The translations under genes and the position numbers were made by a program. A stretch of DNA of 64,000 nt, taken from CAYPEL01 sp036479985. Lineage in GTDB: Bacteria; Pseudomonadota; Gammaproteobacteria; DSM-19610. The stretch spans positions 1,612,001 through 1,676,000 of the forward strand of contig CBDDAF010000003.1 in NCBI GenBank assembly GCA_965224815.1. The letters run 5' to 3'. This document shows, one piece after another, positions 44,284-53,980 of this stretch. The stretch's first letter is position 1. Each line of letters starts with the position of its first letter. Under the pieces are notes generated by a model. That model was not told where the DNA came from. It was given only the letters and a program-made list of their open reading frames with translations, and searched no databases.

Positions 44284-44373
44284 ACATTTTCCCCAATCCC
44301 CTCTCCCCCAGGGAGAAAGCCAGGGAGGGATCAAAATATAATTTCTTTAGAAACCTGATTAATTAGCGAAAAC

Positions 44374-44438
44374 CTGTAGGAGCGGCTTTAGCCGCGATGG
44401 ACACTACAGCCCCATCGCGGCTAAAGCAGCTCCTACAG
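44374..44438. repeat. REP-like palindrome, copy 13, inside a MITE-like unit
   Basis: CTGTAGGAGCGGCTTTAGCC pairs with GGCTAAAGCAGCTCCTACAG (one mismatch). Outer arms are AGAAACCTGATTAATTAG (44349-44366) and CATCAGAGATTCC (near 44474-44486), more worn than in copy 12. It is the last copy in the window. Confidence 0.85.
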
Positions 44439-44485
44439 AATTTGAACGATTCACAATGACAAAATACATGACACATCAGAGATTC

Positions 44486-45583
44486 CTATTCATTATAATC
44501 AAATGTCGTAAACCCTTCACGTTTACACATCTCATCACGCTCGGCAATATTCAAATCCGCACGAACCATTTCTCCCACCATCTGCTCAAGCGTTATTTCC
44601 GGCACCCACCCGAGTTTTTCACGTGCCTTGGTAGAGTCACCTAATAAAGTCTCGACTTCGGTAGGTCGAAAATAGCGTGTGTCGACTTCAACCAGCAGAT
44701 TCCCTGACTCAGCGTCATAACCTTTTTCGTCAACACCCGTGCCTTCCCAACGCACTGCAACCCCAATCTCCTTAAACGCTACATCCACAAAATCACGCAC
44801 CGAATACTGCACACCGGTTGAAATACAATAATCATCCGGCTCATCTTGTTGCAACATCAACCATTGCATTTTCACATAATCCTTGGCATGGCCCCAATCA
44901 CGCTTGGAATCCAGATTACCAAGATAAATTCTTTCCTGTAGACCCAACTTGATTCGCGCAACTGCGCGGGTAATTTTTCTTGTCACAAAGGTCTCACCAC
45001 GCACGGGCGATTCGTGATTGAACAAAATACCGTTACAAGCATAGATACCGTACGCTTCACGGTAGTTGACACAGATCCAGTAAGAATACATTTTAGCTAC
45101 TGCGTAGGGACTACGAGGATAGAACGGTGTAGTTTCTTTCTGGGGAACTTCTTGTACCTTGCCAAACAACTCGCTGGTTGATGCCTGGTAAAACTTTGTT
45201 TTCTTCTCCAGACCCAGAATCCTGATCGCTTCAAGCAACCTCAGCGTCCCCAACGCATCACAGTTAGCGGTATATTCCGGCGTCTCAAAAGAAACCGCTA
45301 CGTGACTTTGAGCAGCCAGGTTATAAAGCTCATCTGGTTGCACCTCTTGTATGATACGAATCAAATTTGTCGAATCGGTTAAATCACCATAGTGAAGTAC
45401 AAACTTACGCCCTGTTTCGTGCGGATCTTTATACAAGTGATCAATTCGTTCTGTGTTGAATGAAGATGCTCGCCGTTTTATACCATGTACGATATAACCC
45501 TTCTCAAGTAATAATTGAGCCAGATAGGCTCCATCTTGACCCGTTATGCCTGTAATCAAGGCGGTTTTATTTTTAGTCGACAT
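44486..45583 (-). CDS. gmd: GDP-mannose 4,6-dehydratase
   Basis: Converts GDP-D-mannose to GDP-4-keto-6-deoxy-D-mannose. This 365-residue short-chain dehydrogenase/reductase of the extended type has LITGITGQDGAYLAQLL near residue 9 (NADP loop), HGIKRRASSFNTERIDH near 34, LHYGDLTDS near 63, YNLAAQSHVAVSFE near 86, and the catalytic YPRSPYAVAKMYSYW. NHESPVRGETFVTRKI and SKRDWGHAKDYV are diagnostic of Gmd. It is cotranscribed with fcl. Confidence 0.97.
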   Translation of the reverse strand: MSTKNKTALITGITGQDGAYLAQLLLEKGYIVHGIKRRASSFNTERIDHLYKDPHETGRKFVLHYGDLTDSTNLIRIIQEVQPDELYNLAAQSHVAVSFETPEYTANCDALGTLRLLEAIRILGLEKKTKFYQASTSELFGKVQEVPQKETTPFYPRSPYAVAKMYSYWICVNYREAYGIYACNGILFNHESPVRGETFVTRKITRAVARIKLGLQERIYLGNLDSKRDWGHAKDYVKMQWLMLQQDEPDDYCISTGVQYSVRDFVDVAFKEIGVAVRWEGTGVDEKGYDAESGNLLVEVDTRYFRPTEVETLLGDSTKAREKLGWVPEITLEQMVGEMVRADLNIAERDEMCKREGFTTFDYNE

Positions 45584-45610
45584 ATCGCACCCTTCTCTTA
45601 AAAACTAATC

Positions 45611-47245
45611 TTATAAAAACCCACGCACACTAACGATACATAGAGACGCTAAAGCTGAAAGCGTTAATAAACAAACCCTGCTTTTTAAATGGCGTATAAC
45701 AACCTCCACACCATAAAAAAGCACAACCAGTTTGACAACCAATGCAATAGTCGCCGTATTTGCGTATTCACTCTCCGCCAAAAACGCCAATACAGCGACC
45801 ATCAATAAAACCAAAAAGTCTAGCGGGCTCGCCTGGAAAAACTCACCTTCTGAAAATCTGACTGCGGCCAGAATAGAAACAACCAGCAAGCCGTAAAACA
45901 GCACCATGAAACTCTTATGATCAGCAAAAACTTCAGGCGGATAAAACTGTATTAAATAGGCAACAAAAGCAACAGAAACATATAGCAATAATCTGAGGAA
46001 TAAAAACCAGACGCGATAACCAAAAACTAGCCGAAGAGTCAGCAGTGCTGCAAGAACGGTGGCAGCCATAGCAAAATCAACAGGTACCTCCCGGACAAGG
46101 AAGGGCGTCACAATAAGGAATAATGATAAAAGTACCTCGATCGCTGAACGGCTAACTACCGCCGTGCGGCGAGTAATTTTTGAAATACCCTCTTTATCTA
46201 ATAGATGGTTATTTGATAAAGGTGTTTTTTGCCAACCCGCCCTTTCTGCAAACATCAAAGAACCAAACACCAGCAGTGTCATAGATAAGTAGATAACCAG
46301 TAACAACGCATCAGACTCATAGGGCAGTAAAACGCCGCTTAACACTAGCAAGGCCTGGATCATATAAATAATGATCACCGATTGATAATGCGGAAAACCC
46401 AGATCAAGCAGTCTATGGTGTATATGATTTCTGGTCGCTTTAAACCAGTTCATCCCACCGCGAATCCGCAGAAAGAATACAGCGACAATGTCGATGACCG
46501 GTAATCCGAGCAACAAGAGTGCAACAACAGGACTCAAACCTGAATTGGATACCTGTGTCAGGTAAATCACCAGGAACCCCAGCGTAAACCCAAGGAACTG
46601 ACTACCACCATCGCCCATGAAAACTCTTGCAGGATGCGAATTAAAACGCAGAAAACCAAACACTCCTCCAATCGTGGCCAGACAAATCAACATGACAACC
46701 GTGTCTTCAACCTGATAACCAAAATAAAGAATAGCCGCCAAACTCAGCAGCGATTCGCCACCCGCCAGGCCATCAAGACCATCAGAATGATTAATGGCAT
46801 TGATCATTCCAATCATGGCAATCACAGTAACTAATTTACCAGTACTTGCGCTTATTTCCTGCTCAATCAAAGGCAGGTTGGTCACATACAAACCTCCGTA
46901 AAATACAACCAGCAATACAGCAATAAACTGCCCAATAAATTTGACATAGTGACCAAGCTCTTTAGCATCATCCCAAACGCCGAATACCAACAAAACTAAA
47001 GAGCCTAATAGATAAGAGATAACAATATCATTTGGAGACAACCAGATAGCAATGGGTAACAAAGCGCCGATGACAATTCCTATACCACCCACACGCGGTA
47101 TTGGAACAACATGAACTTTTCGTGCATCAGGCAAGTCAATCATGCCCAGTTGCGATGCATATTTTATAAAAATAGGAATCAGTGCCATGCTGATTGACAT
47201 GGCGACTATCAGTACTAGAAGGCCAAAGCCTAGCGTCTCAAACAA
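45611..47245 (-). CDS. WecA-like undecaprenyl-phosphate glycosyl-1-phosphate transferase with extra C-terminal membrane domain
   Basis: Transfers a sugar-1-phosphate to undecaprenyl phosphate, starting repeat-unit synthesis. The first 330 or so residues are the MraY/WecA core: DLPDARKVHVVPIPRVGG, NHSDGLDGLAGG (catalytic Asp), FNSHPARVFMGDGGSQFLG and RNHIHHRLLDLG. Residues from about 355 to 544 add roughly seven hydrophobic segments not found in WecA. Total is 544 residues against about 350. The frame opens at a TTG (47245) and an in-frame ATG is at 47200. The extension could be a fused membrane accessory domain. Confidence 0.9.
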   Translation of the reverse strand: MFETLGFGLLVLIVAMSISMALIPIFIKYASQLGMIDLPDARKVHVVPIPRVGGIGIVIGALLPIAIWLSPNDIVISYLLGSLVLLVFGVWDDAKELGHYVKFIGQFIAVLLVVFYGGLYVTNLPLIEQEISASTGKLVTVIAMIGMINAINHSDGLDGLAGGESLLSLAAILYFGYQVEDTVVMLICLATIGGVFGFLRFNSHPARVFMGDGGSQFLGFTLGFLVIYLTQVSNSGLSPVVALLLLGLPVIDIVAVFFLRIRGGMNWFKATRNHIHHRLLDLGFPHYQSVIIIYMIQALLVLSGVLLPYESDALLLVIYLSMTLLVFGSLMFAERAGWQKTPLSNNHLLDKEGISKITRRTAVVSRSAIEVLLSLFLIVTPFLVREVPVDFAMAATVLAALLTLRLVFGYRVWFLFLRLLLYVSVAFVAYLIQFYPPEVFADHKSFMVLFYGLLVVSILAAVRFSEGEFFQASPLDFLVLLMVAVLAFLAESEYANTATIALVVKLVVLFYGVEVVIRHLKSRVCLLTLSALASLCIVSVRGFL

Positions 47246-47293
47246 CAGGCTGCCCCTTAGAAAATAAAGTCATTTTGAAACAACCAAAAACGA

Positions 47294-48886
47294 TCAATCA
47301 GGTATATACGACGAAAGCGCAGGCATGAGATCTGCCATAAACCCTTGTAAATTTTCATCTGCTTCATTGATATCCTGACCAGGATGGATGAGTGCAGTGA
47401 GACGAATTAGAGAGCCATCAGTGCGGCTACGCGTCAGCGTATCCCGAATCAACCACCACTTCACCATGTACTCATTGGTAATATTCCGGCCACGCTGCTG
47501 AAACCAGTAATAGACTAGTTGGGTATAATCGCCTTTTTTAATAACAACACGATTCGTCTTTACCGGCCTGCCATTTAGGTTCGCTCCCTCAACTGTCAGT
47601 TGCCGAATATCCTTGATCACCCAGCCGCCTCCAGGCAAACAGGATCGGGGAGAATGCGCTGATTCACCCGCACGCTGGGACCCATAATAGGCAACATAAA
47701 AATTAACCTTCGCACCATTAGAATTAGCAAAATCCGCAATGAGGTAGTCATCCAGCTTGAGTGCATCCAGGTAAATCTGCTCTAACTGGTCTGGCCGTCC
47801 TGTCCATTCACCGACGGTTAATGGAAATTCCGCGAATACCATCCGCTCAGGAATAATCTCCTCTCTGGCCTGGATCATATTAGCCATTACTGCAGATGCA
47901 CCAACCAGCAACATTGCCGTCCAGAATGGTGCTGGTACTTTACGATACTGCACCTTTGCCTCTGTCGATGCTGGTTCCGGAAATTCTATACCGAACACCT
48001 CGCGTAAAGGTCTCCGATCTCTCGAAAACCTGGAAAGTAACCACATCTCGAAAATTAATATCGCAGTACAGGCCATAAATATGACCCAGCCTTCAAAATC
48101 ATGTAGAAAACCTTCTGCCTGCGCTATACCAAAATGCTCAACCAAAACCCCAATCATTCCGATTCTGAAGCTGTTCATTAAAACAGTAATCGGAATACTC
48201 GATAGAAAAATAACCGCCCTCTTCCAAAAAGCGGCCTGAAAAAAATAGGCTGCGATAAATGCCAGGCTCATCAGAGGGAACAAATAATTCAAGCCACTAC
48301 AGGCCTCAACCACCTGAAGTTTGTAGTTACCTAAATCAATAACATTGCCTTCAAGATAAACGCTTATGTCAAAAGCTCGAATAACTGCAACGCCGATCTC
48401 TGAAGAGATTAACTGTAACTTGGAAGACAGGTTATTAAGAAAAAACCCCGGAAAAGGGATCATAAATGCAAGAAACAGTAAAGGAACCAGAATTAGCCTG
48501 AGGCCAGACCAACCCGCAAAACTCAAACCAAGGCCCAATACCGCAAAAAGAAATCCGTACTGCCCAACAACAGCAATCGTTGTCAGACTACCGATATATA
48601 TAAGTGCAATGCCAAACACAAGAACCGGTAATCCAAGCCAGGAACCCGGAAAAGCACGATAACGCAAGACATCGCTCTTCTGCCAAATTAGAAAGGCGGC
48701 AATCACCGGGATCAAATACCCGTGACTGTACTCCTCCCGTGTTTCCCAGAAGCGCAACATTTCCTTCATTGCATCCAGGGATGTAAATATTAGTGCCGCA
48801 AGCGCCACGAAAATTAATCCCCAACTCCAAATAGGAAGTTTCCAGACAATCATCTTCTCACCAACAACAGAACTTTGTTTAACCAT
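47294..48886 (-). CDS. xrtA: exosortase with C-terminal EpsI domain (XrtA-type)
   Basis: An integral-membrane cysteine protease/transpeptidase predicted to cleave PEP-CTERM proteins and linked to polysaccharide export. Numbered from the TTG at 48901, the catalytic set is Cys201 in VVEACSGLNYLFPL, Arg246 in VLMNSFRIG and His267 in GFLHDFEGW. The exosortase domain spans about 20-295 with eight or more membrane segments. The EpsI domain (about 325-535) has SPRSCLPGGGW and LVYYWFQQRGRNITNEY. The ATG at 48886, with GAGGG upstream, is the preferred start. PrsK/R/T nearby support the XrtA subtype, though a motif-based subtype call needs a model search. No PEP-CTERM substrate is seen in the window. 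Confidence 0.92.
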   Translation of the reverse strand: MVKQSSVVGEKMIVWKLPIWSWGLIFVALAALIFTSLDAMKEMLRFWETREEYSHGYLIPVIAAFLIWQKSDVLRYRAFPGSWLGLPVLVFGIALIYIGSLTTIAVVGQYGFLFAVLGLGLSFAGWSGLRLILVPLLFLAFMIPFPGFFLNNLSSKLQLISSEIGVAVIRAFDISVYLEGNVIDLGNYKLQVVEACSGLNYLFPLMSLAFIAAYFFQAAFWKRAVIFLSSIPITVLMNSFRIGMIGVLVEHFGIAQAEGFLHDFEGWVIFMACTAILIFEMWLLSRFSRDRRPLREVFGIEFPEPASTEAKVQYRKVPAPFWTAMLLVGASAVMANMIQAREEIIPERMVFAEFPLTVGEWTGRPDQLEQIYLDALKLDDYLIADFANSNGAKVNFYVAYYGSQRAGESAHSPRSCLPGGGWVIKDIRQLTVEGANLNGRPVKTNRVVIKKGDYTQLVYYWFQQRGRNITNEYMVKWWLIRDTLTRSRTDGSLIRLTALIHPGQDINEADENLQGFMADLMPALSSYIPD

Positions 48887-48901
48887 AGATCCCTCACCCA
48901 A

Positions 48902-49220
48902 TTAGGAGAACCTACCCAATAGCAGCCCAGCCTGCATATAATGAGCCATTAAATTTTATAATTCTACATTAATAATATTAATATAACTATGGCATTGCCC
49001 AATAATGAAACTTGTCTATGGGTAGCGCTTGATCCTTGATCGTACTAGAAATTTCTATATCTAGTAATACATACTGCTATTTCACTTCTACAACAACTTG
49101 CATACCAATTTTCTAAGATCATCTATCTACTACGCAAGTAATGTGAATATGAGTTGAACTATCATAATTAAAGAATATGATAAACAGGAATACTCGAACT
49201 GATAGTTAAGAATAACTCAC
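48902..49220. other. AT-rich divergent intergenic region between exosortase and GH5 genes
   Basis: About 320 bp without a convincing gene. It must hold promoters for both directions. I see no clear -24/-12 (GG-N10-GC) sigma-54 motif of the PEP-CTERM-box kind and no REP-like element. The palindrome TAGAAATTTCTA lies near 49035-49047. The right end carries GGAGG, the ribosome-binding site of the next gene. Confidence 0.6.
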
Positions 49221-49229
49221 GGAGGAAAA

Positions 49230-51500
49230 ATGAAAAATTTAGTAAAACTGGCAGCTCTTTTTATTGTTCTTTTTCCGACCTCCTCTTTTTCTGAAGATAA
49301 AATTCAGTACCCATTAGATATTTTCTCGCATTACTTTTCTGGCCCAGATGCGATGAATGGCTGGGGTGAAAACAATATTTCAATATCTGCTGCAAGTGAC
49401 CATGTGCAGATAACTCCGGCAGGTGGCGATGCAAAAATCTGGCGAAGGCTTAGTTTGCCCAAAGGAAGATATAGCCTGTCGGCCAGCACTGCTTCTGACA
49501 TCAGAATACAGATCACAGCAGACACTTGGTCACCGCAAGCAAATGAGGTTTATCTTAATGATTTTCAGCGAGGCAGAAATTTTAAGGATTACTCAGTAGA
49601 CTTTGAGTTTCCAGGAGGGTCTCTGCTTCTCATCGCTCAAGTGCCCGGAACGTCAAATAGCAAATTACGATCAATAATTATCACTCCGTCATTATCATTC
49701 ACTTTTGTAGAAAGAAATTTAAATTATTTAACCGAAAATTGGCAGGCTACTAGAAACAATGATTTGATATCCCATAATTCCTCATTAGAAATCATCGCAA
49801 ATAATTTTGATTCGAAAATATACCGCAGAGATATCTCTCTTAAAGCACAAAATTACATTATTTCTGCGATAGGCAGGAATGTAAACATTGAATTGCGCTC
49901 TCGTTGGGATACTTCGCCACTTGCAATTATCAGATTAGGTAGCAATGCAGTGGACATCCGAACCGCAGAGTTCACGATCCCAGCGGCAGGCAACTACTAT
50001 CTTGTGATTAAGGTTCGCGGCAATGTTGATACTAAAGGCTATATACGAGGGATTAGTATTAAACCTCTACTAAACTACACATTTAATTCTGGGTCGCAGG
50101 GGACAAAAGGTTGGTTAGTTACTGGCGCCACCTTAAGTACACTCCCTGAGAGCATAGAGATAGAAGCATTAACTGGCCCTTCACAAGGATCAAAAATTAA
50201 GCGTAAGATCTCTTTACTGCCTGATGAATATATAGTAACAGTTACTGCAAAAGGGAATGCGGGGGTTCGTTTGGGCACACAAGGCGATAACTCTTTTATC
50301 GTTAAAATTATTTCTGACCATAGTAATGAATGGGTAACCAAGAGCTACTACTATAAGTCCAGCACTAATAACCCTGTTGCACTCGAGCTTTTCGTGCATG
50401 GGACAATTGGAAGCATTGCTGACATTAAGCAAGTAAGGATAGAAAAAGCACCAATAACTTTTTATACCGCTCCAGTTGGTTTACGAGGCTGGGTGCAAGC
50501 TGTTGGACAAGATGCAACTAATTGGGCAGAACTGAAAAACACCAAAGCAAATGTTGTGAGGTTAACGCACAAGCCCACACAACGAGCCAAATTATTAGCT
50601 GATTCAGGACGTATTGTGGATGGCTCGGACATTTTCGCTCCTGATGTACTTAATGCGATTATAGATGACCTGGAAGAATCAGTACTACTTGCGCAACAAA
50701 ACGGAATTAAGGTGATTATTGACTTGCATCAGGGCCCTTTCAATGCTGGCGCTAATAAGGTTAAGGAGCAGACTTCTGCTTTTTGGTCTCAACCAAAATT
50801 AACGGAAAACTTTGTGACGTATTGGTCTAGCGTTGCCACAAGATTAAGCGCCTATCCAGATACAGTCATAGCATATGATTTATTTAACGAGCCAATAGAT
50901 TGGTCTAATAGACCTAGAATCGCGTCCCAATGGCGTGACATTGCACAAAATATTGTCAATGCAATTAGAAATGTGGATCAAAATACGTGGATAATCTATC
51001 AACCAGGCGCTGGCGCGTTAGATAGCGGACTAGAATACACTAAACCTTTAGCAGATCATAAAGTGATATATAGTCGGCATATATACGACCCGTTACCATA
51101 TACTCATCAAGGTTTGAGTCATAGTTTAAATCCTGGAACTCAATCACCCACAGCGTTAAATTATCCCACAGCGGTATGGAATAAACAGTTTTTAGAAAAT
51201 ACTCTAGCAAGTTCAGATAAGTTCCAGGCGAAGTACCAGGTACCATTTTTTATAGGTGAATTTGGTGTTATAAAGTGGGCGCCTGGATCAGAGCTATGGC
51301 TAAAAGATGTTGTCGATCTAATTGAAGAACGGGGTTGGTACTGGACTGTACATGCATGGCGCCAGTGGCAAGGTTGGAACCTTGAACTAAATGAAGCTCG
51401 TTATATTAGTGGAGACGATCCCACAATTCATTTCCTACCCGTGGGCAAAACATCAGCTCGTATGGATGTCATTACGGCGGGCTTTAGAAAAAACCCGTAA
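49230..51500 (+). CDS. secreted GH5-type glycoside hydrolase with three N-terminal repeated beta modules, paralogue 1
   Basis: A 756-residue protein starting after GGAGGAAAA. Signal peptide 1-21. Three related modules of about 125 residues follow (about 29-155, 156-283, 284-408). They share a (A/S)KI(W/Y/K)R(K/R) strand then an SL...Y motif: AKIWRRLSLPKGRYSLSAS, SKIYRRDISLKAQNYIISA, SKIKRKISLLPDEYIVTVT. These look like carbohydrate-binding beta sandwiches. The GH5 clan-A domain (about 415-756) has VIIDLHQGPF, YDLFNEPIDW (acid/base E554), RHIYDPLPYTHQG, and FFIGEFGV (nucleophile E677). Probable role: trimming or processing of the polysaccharide made by this locus. The true substrate is unknown. 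Codon use is AT-rich. Confidence 0.85.
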   Translation: MKNLVKLAALFIVLFPTSSFSEDKIQYPLDIFSHYFSGPDAMNGWGENNISISAASDHVQITPAGGDAKIWRRLSLPKGRYSLSASTASDIRIQITADTWSPQANEVYLNDFQRGRNFKDYSVDFEFPGGSLLLIAQVPGTSNSKLRSIIITPSLSFTFVERNLNYLTENWQATRNNDLISHNSSLEIIANNFDSKIYRRDISLKAQNYIISAIGRNVNIELRSRWDTSPLAIIRLGSNAVDIRTAEFTIPAAGNYYLVIKVRGNVDTKGYIRGISIKPLLNYTFNSGSQGTKGWLVTGATLSTLPESIEIEALTGPSQGSKIKRKISLLPDEYIVTVTAKGNAGVRLGTQGDNSFIVKIISDHSNEWVTKSYYYKSSTNNPVALELFVHGTIGSIADIKQVRIEKAPITFYTAPVGLRGWVQAVGQDATNWAELKNTKANVVRLTHKPTQRAKLLADSGRIVDGSDIFAPDVLNAIIDDLEESVLLAQQNGIKVIIDLHQGPFNAGANKVKEQTSAFWSQPKLTENFVTYWSSVATRLSAYPDTVIAYDLFNEPIDWSNRPRIASQWRDIAQNIVNAIRNVDQNTWIIYQPGAGALDSGLEYTKPLADHKVIYSRHIYDPLPYTHQGLSHSLNPGTQSPTALNYPTAVWNKQFLENTLASSDKFQAKYQVPFFIGEFGVIKWAPGSELWLKDVVDLIEERGWYWTVHAWRQWQGWNLELNEARYISGDDPTIHFLPVGKTSARMDVITAGFRKNP

Positions 51501-51543
51501 TTAAATGATGTTTTACAATTATATGCTTAATGGGGAAGGCACC

Positions 51544-53811
51544 ATGAAAATTTATCCATTTTTTTTGGCAGTGATAACAATTGTATTTAGCTTTCCATGC
51601 TTTGCAGTTGACACAATTAATCATCCAACCCCTGTTTTTTCACAACAGTTTTCTAGTGTTGGCGCTTTAAGTTCTTGGACATCTAATAATCTTATTGTTA
51701 CGAAAGAGAATGATTATATTAAAATCGCAGCTTCCGGAAATGATTCCAAGCTCTGGCGCCGGATAAACTTGCCTCGAGGCAGGTATCGCCTGACAGTAAC
51801 AAGCGCATCGGATATTCGAGTAAAAATTACAGCAGACTCATGGACCATCTCAGGCAAAAACATTTATTTGAACGATTATCGTACGGGATTAGATTTCAAG
51901 AATTACTCAGTAGACTTTGATTTCCCTGGAGGGACCGCTCTCCTGATTATTCAAGCACAAAATAATATTCCCAGCAGAATAAAGGCTCTGAATATCAAGC
52001 CAGCATTTGAATATACGTTCGTTGATAAACATCGTAATTATCTTGAGGGTAACTGGTTAGCCACTGACAATATGGGTCTGGTTTCCGGTTCAGCATCCTT
52101 AGAAATTACCGCACAAAACTTGGATTCAAAAATTTATCGAAATGATCTAGTGCTTGAACCACGGAGCTATTCAATCTCTGCTATTGGTAGAAATGTAAAC
52201 ATTGAATTACGTTCTGGTTGGGGGGATGAAGATCTATTGGCAGTATTGACACTAGGAAACGGTTCAATGGATATTCGTACTTCAGAATTTACAATTCCAA
52301 GCAGGGGAAATTATTACCTTATTGCCAAAGTCCGCGGTGACATTAATACAAAAGGCTATATTAAAGGTATCAGTGTTAAGCCCCTCCTTAACTATACTTT
52401 TTACACAAAAGGATCAAGTTCAAAAGATTGGTTTCCTTCTGGCGTTTCTATGAAAAAACTTCCAGGAAGTCTGGTAGTGACGGCATCATCAAATCCTGCT
52501 GGTGGCTCGAAAATTGAGCGCGCAATTTCCCTACCCCCTGATGAATATATTGTGACGGTATCTGCTAAGGGTAATACAAGGCTACGTCTGAACTCTTCGA
52601 GCAGTACAAATTTTATTGACGAAATAGTGTCATTCTTTGGGGAGGAATGGGTAACGAAAAGTTATTACTATCGATCCTATAACAGTGACCCCATAACATT
52701 AGCGCTACTGGTAAATGGGAAGGTAGGAGATAGCGCAGAGATAAAAAGAATTAGAGTTGAAAGAGCGCCGATCACCTATTACCCGGACCCAGGAGGACTA
52801 AGGGGTTGGATGCAGACATTTGGACAATCTTCATCCAATTGGAGTGATTTGGCGAATACAGGTGCCAATATTGTTCGATTACAGCATAAACCTGCTAATA
52901 GAGCCGTTGAGCTAGAGGAAATGGGTCGAATCGTTGATGGCTCGAATATATTTGATCCTATAGTCTTCGACGCAATCCTCGATGACTTAGAGAATTCAGT
53001 ACGCTTGGCTCAACAACATAATCTAAAAGTGGTCATTGACCTCCACCAAGCGCCGTTCAATATTGCGGATCGCATAGATCAGAGGACCAATAGCTTTTGG
53101 AATCATCCAAATGTAATAAGAAATTTCAGACATTATTGGGTTGGTGTTGCAAAGAGAATGCAACCATATCGAGATACAGTTATTGGATATGATTTATTTA
53201 ATGAACCGTTGAACAATGCAAATCAACCACGGATCGAATATAAGTGGCGTGATATTGCCCAACAGATTGTTAATAGCATTAGACGTGTCGATCAGGAAAC
53301 CTGGATTGTCTATGAGCCAGGTGCTGGCGCAGTCGATAATGCTATGGACTATACAAAACCCTTGTCAGACCATAAAGTTATTTATAGTCGCCACATCTAT
53401 GATTCCTTTGACTACACTCACCAGGGAAGGGATGAGAGCTTCGAACAACTACCTCAACCTCCTCTTATCAGCTATCCATCTAGTTCCTGGAATAAAGACA
53501 ATATTGAACATACGTTAAGAAGTAGCGATATCTTTCAGGCAAAATACCAGGTGCCTGTATTCATAGGTGAAATTGGTGTAGTAAAGTGGGCAGGTGGAGC
53601 AGAAAAATGGCTACATGATGTGATTGCCATTATGGAGGATAGGGGATGGAGTTGGACAGCCCATGCATGGCGACAATGGCAGGGTTGGAATTATGAGCTC
53701 AATAGTTCGTTTTTCACTGTTGGAGATGATATCAGCCAGCACTTACTTGGTGGAGGGGAGTTATCCCCTAGATTAGAAGCTATTAAAGCTGGTCTTAGAA
53801 GAAATCGTTAA
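51544..53811 (+). CDS. secreted GH5-type glycoside hydrolase with three N-terminal repeated beta modules, paralogue 2
   Basis: A tandem paralogue of the preceding gene with the same architecture throughout. It is about 755 residues from ATG 51544, preceded by GGGGAAGG; the frame opens at 51505, before the signal peptide. Modules repeat the pattern (SKLWRRINLPRGRYRLTVT, SKIYRNDLVLEPRSYSISA, SKIERAISLPPDEYIVTVS). GH5 motifs are VVIDLHQAPF, YDLFNEPLNN (acid/base), RHIYDSFDYTHQG and VFIGEIGVVKW (nucleophile), then WTAHAWRQWQGWN. The signal peptide ends near FPCFAVD. It begins 43 bases after paralogue 1, so the pair is an operon and a recent enough duplication to keep every module. Both catalytic Glu residues are intact. 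Confidence 0.85.
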   Translation: MKIYPFFLAVITIVFSFPCFAVDTINHPTPVFSQQFSSVGALSSWTSNNLIVTKENDYIKIAASGNDSKLWRRINLPRGRYRLTVTSASDIRVKITADSWTISGKNIYLNDYRTGLDFKNYSVDFDFPGGTALLIIQAQNNIPSRIKALNIKPAFEYTFVDKHRNYLEGNWLATDNMGLVSGSASLEITAQNLDSKIYRNDLVLEPRSYSISAIGRNVNIELRSGWGDEDLLAVLTLGNGSMDIRTSEFTIPSRGNYYLIAKVRGDINTKGYIKGISVKPLLNYTFYTKGSSSKDWFPSGVSMKKLPGSLVVTASSNPAGGSKIERAISLPPDEYIVTVSAKGNTRLRLNSSSSTNFIDEIVSFFGEEWVTKSYYYRSYNSDPITLALLVNGKVGDSAEIKRIRVERAPITYYPDPGGLRGWMQTFGQSSSNWSDLANTGANIVRLQHKPANRAVELEEMGRIVDGSNIFDPIVFDAILDDLENSVRLAQQHNLKVVIDLHQAPFNIADRIDQRTNSFWNHPNVIRNFRHYWVGVAKRMQPYRDTVIGYDLFNEPLNNANQPRIEYKWRDIAQQIVNSIRRVDQETWIVYEPGAGAVDNAMDYTKPLSDHKVIYSRHIYDSFDYTHQGRDESFEQLPQPPLISYPSSSWNKDNIEHTLRSSDIFQAKYQVPVFIGEIGVVKWAGGAEKWLHDVIAIMEDRGWSWTAHAWRQWQGWNYELNSSFFTVGDDISQHLLGGGELSPRLEAIKAGLRRNR

Positions 53812-53980
53812 TCTTCTTAATTAAGATATTATTTGCCGCTCACCGGACAAAACCAGTCACCTCATGAGTGGTTCAATATATGAGCCTTTCGGTTATTGAT
53901 CTAGTCAGCCCAAGAAATTCGTTTAGTTAATATGTTTTTACCAAACAAAAAATGCGGCCTGTTTCGAGGTAAAGTTCAGT

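Noticed and set aside
44284..44334. N-terminal extension of GDP-fucose synthase
   Set aside because: The extra Trp/Pro/Gly-rich residues precede the universal nucleotide-binding start. The internal ATG gives the normal length.
10326..44438. Repeated palindromes considered as a CRISPR array
   Set aside because: Copies are dispersed over 34 kb between unrelated genes with no regular spacers and no cas genes. They are REP/MITE-like elements.
48902..49220. Sigma-54 (PrsR-type) promoter upstream of the GH5 pair
   Set aside because: TGGCATTGCCC near 48989 looked promising, but no GC lies at the required 10-base distance from the GG. I cannot support a -24/-12 element.
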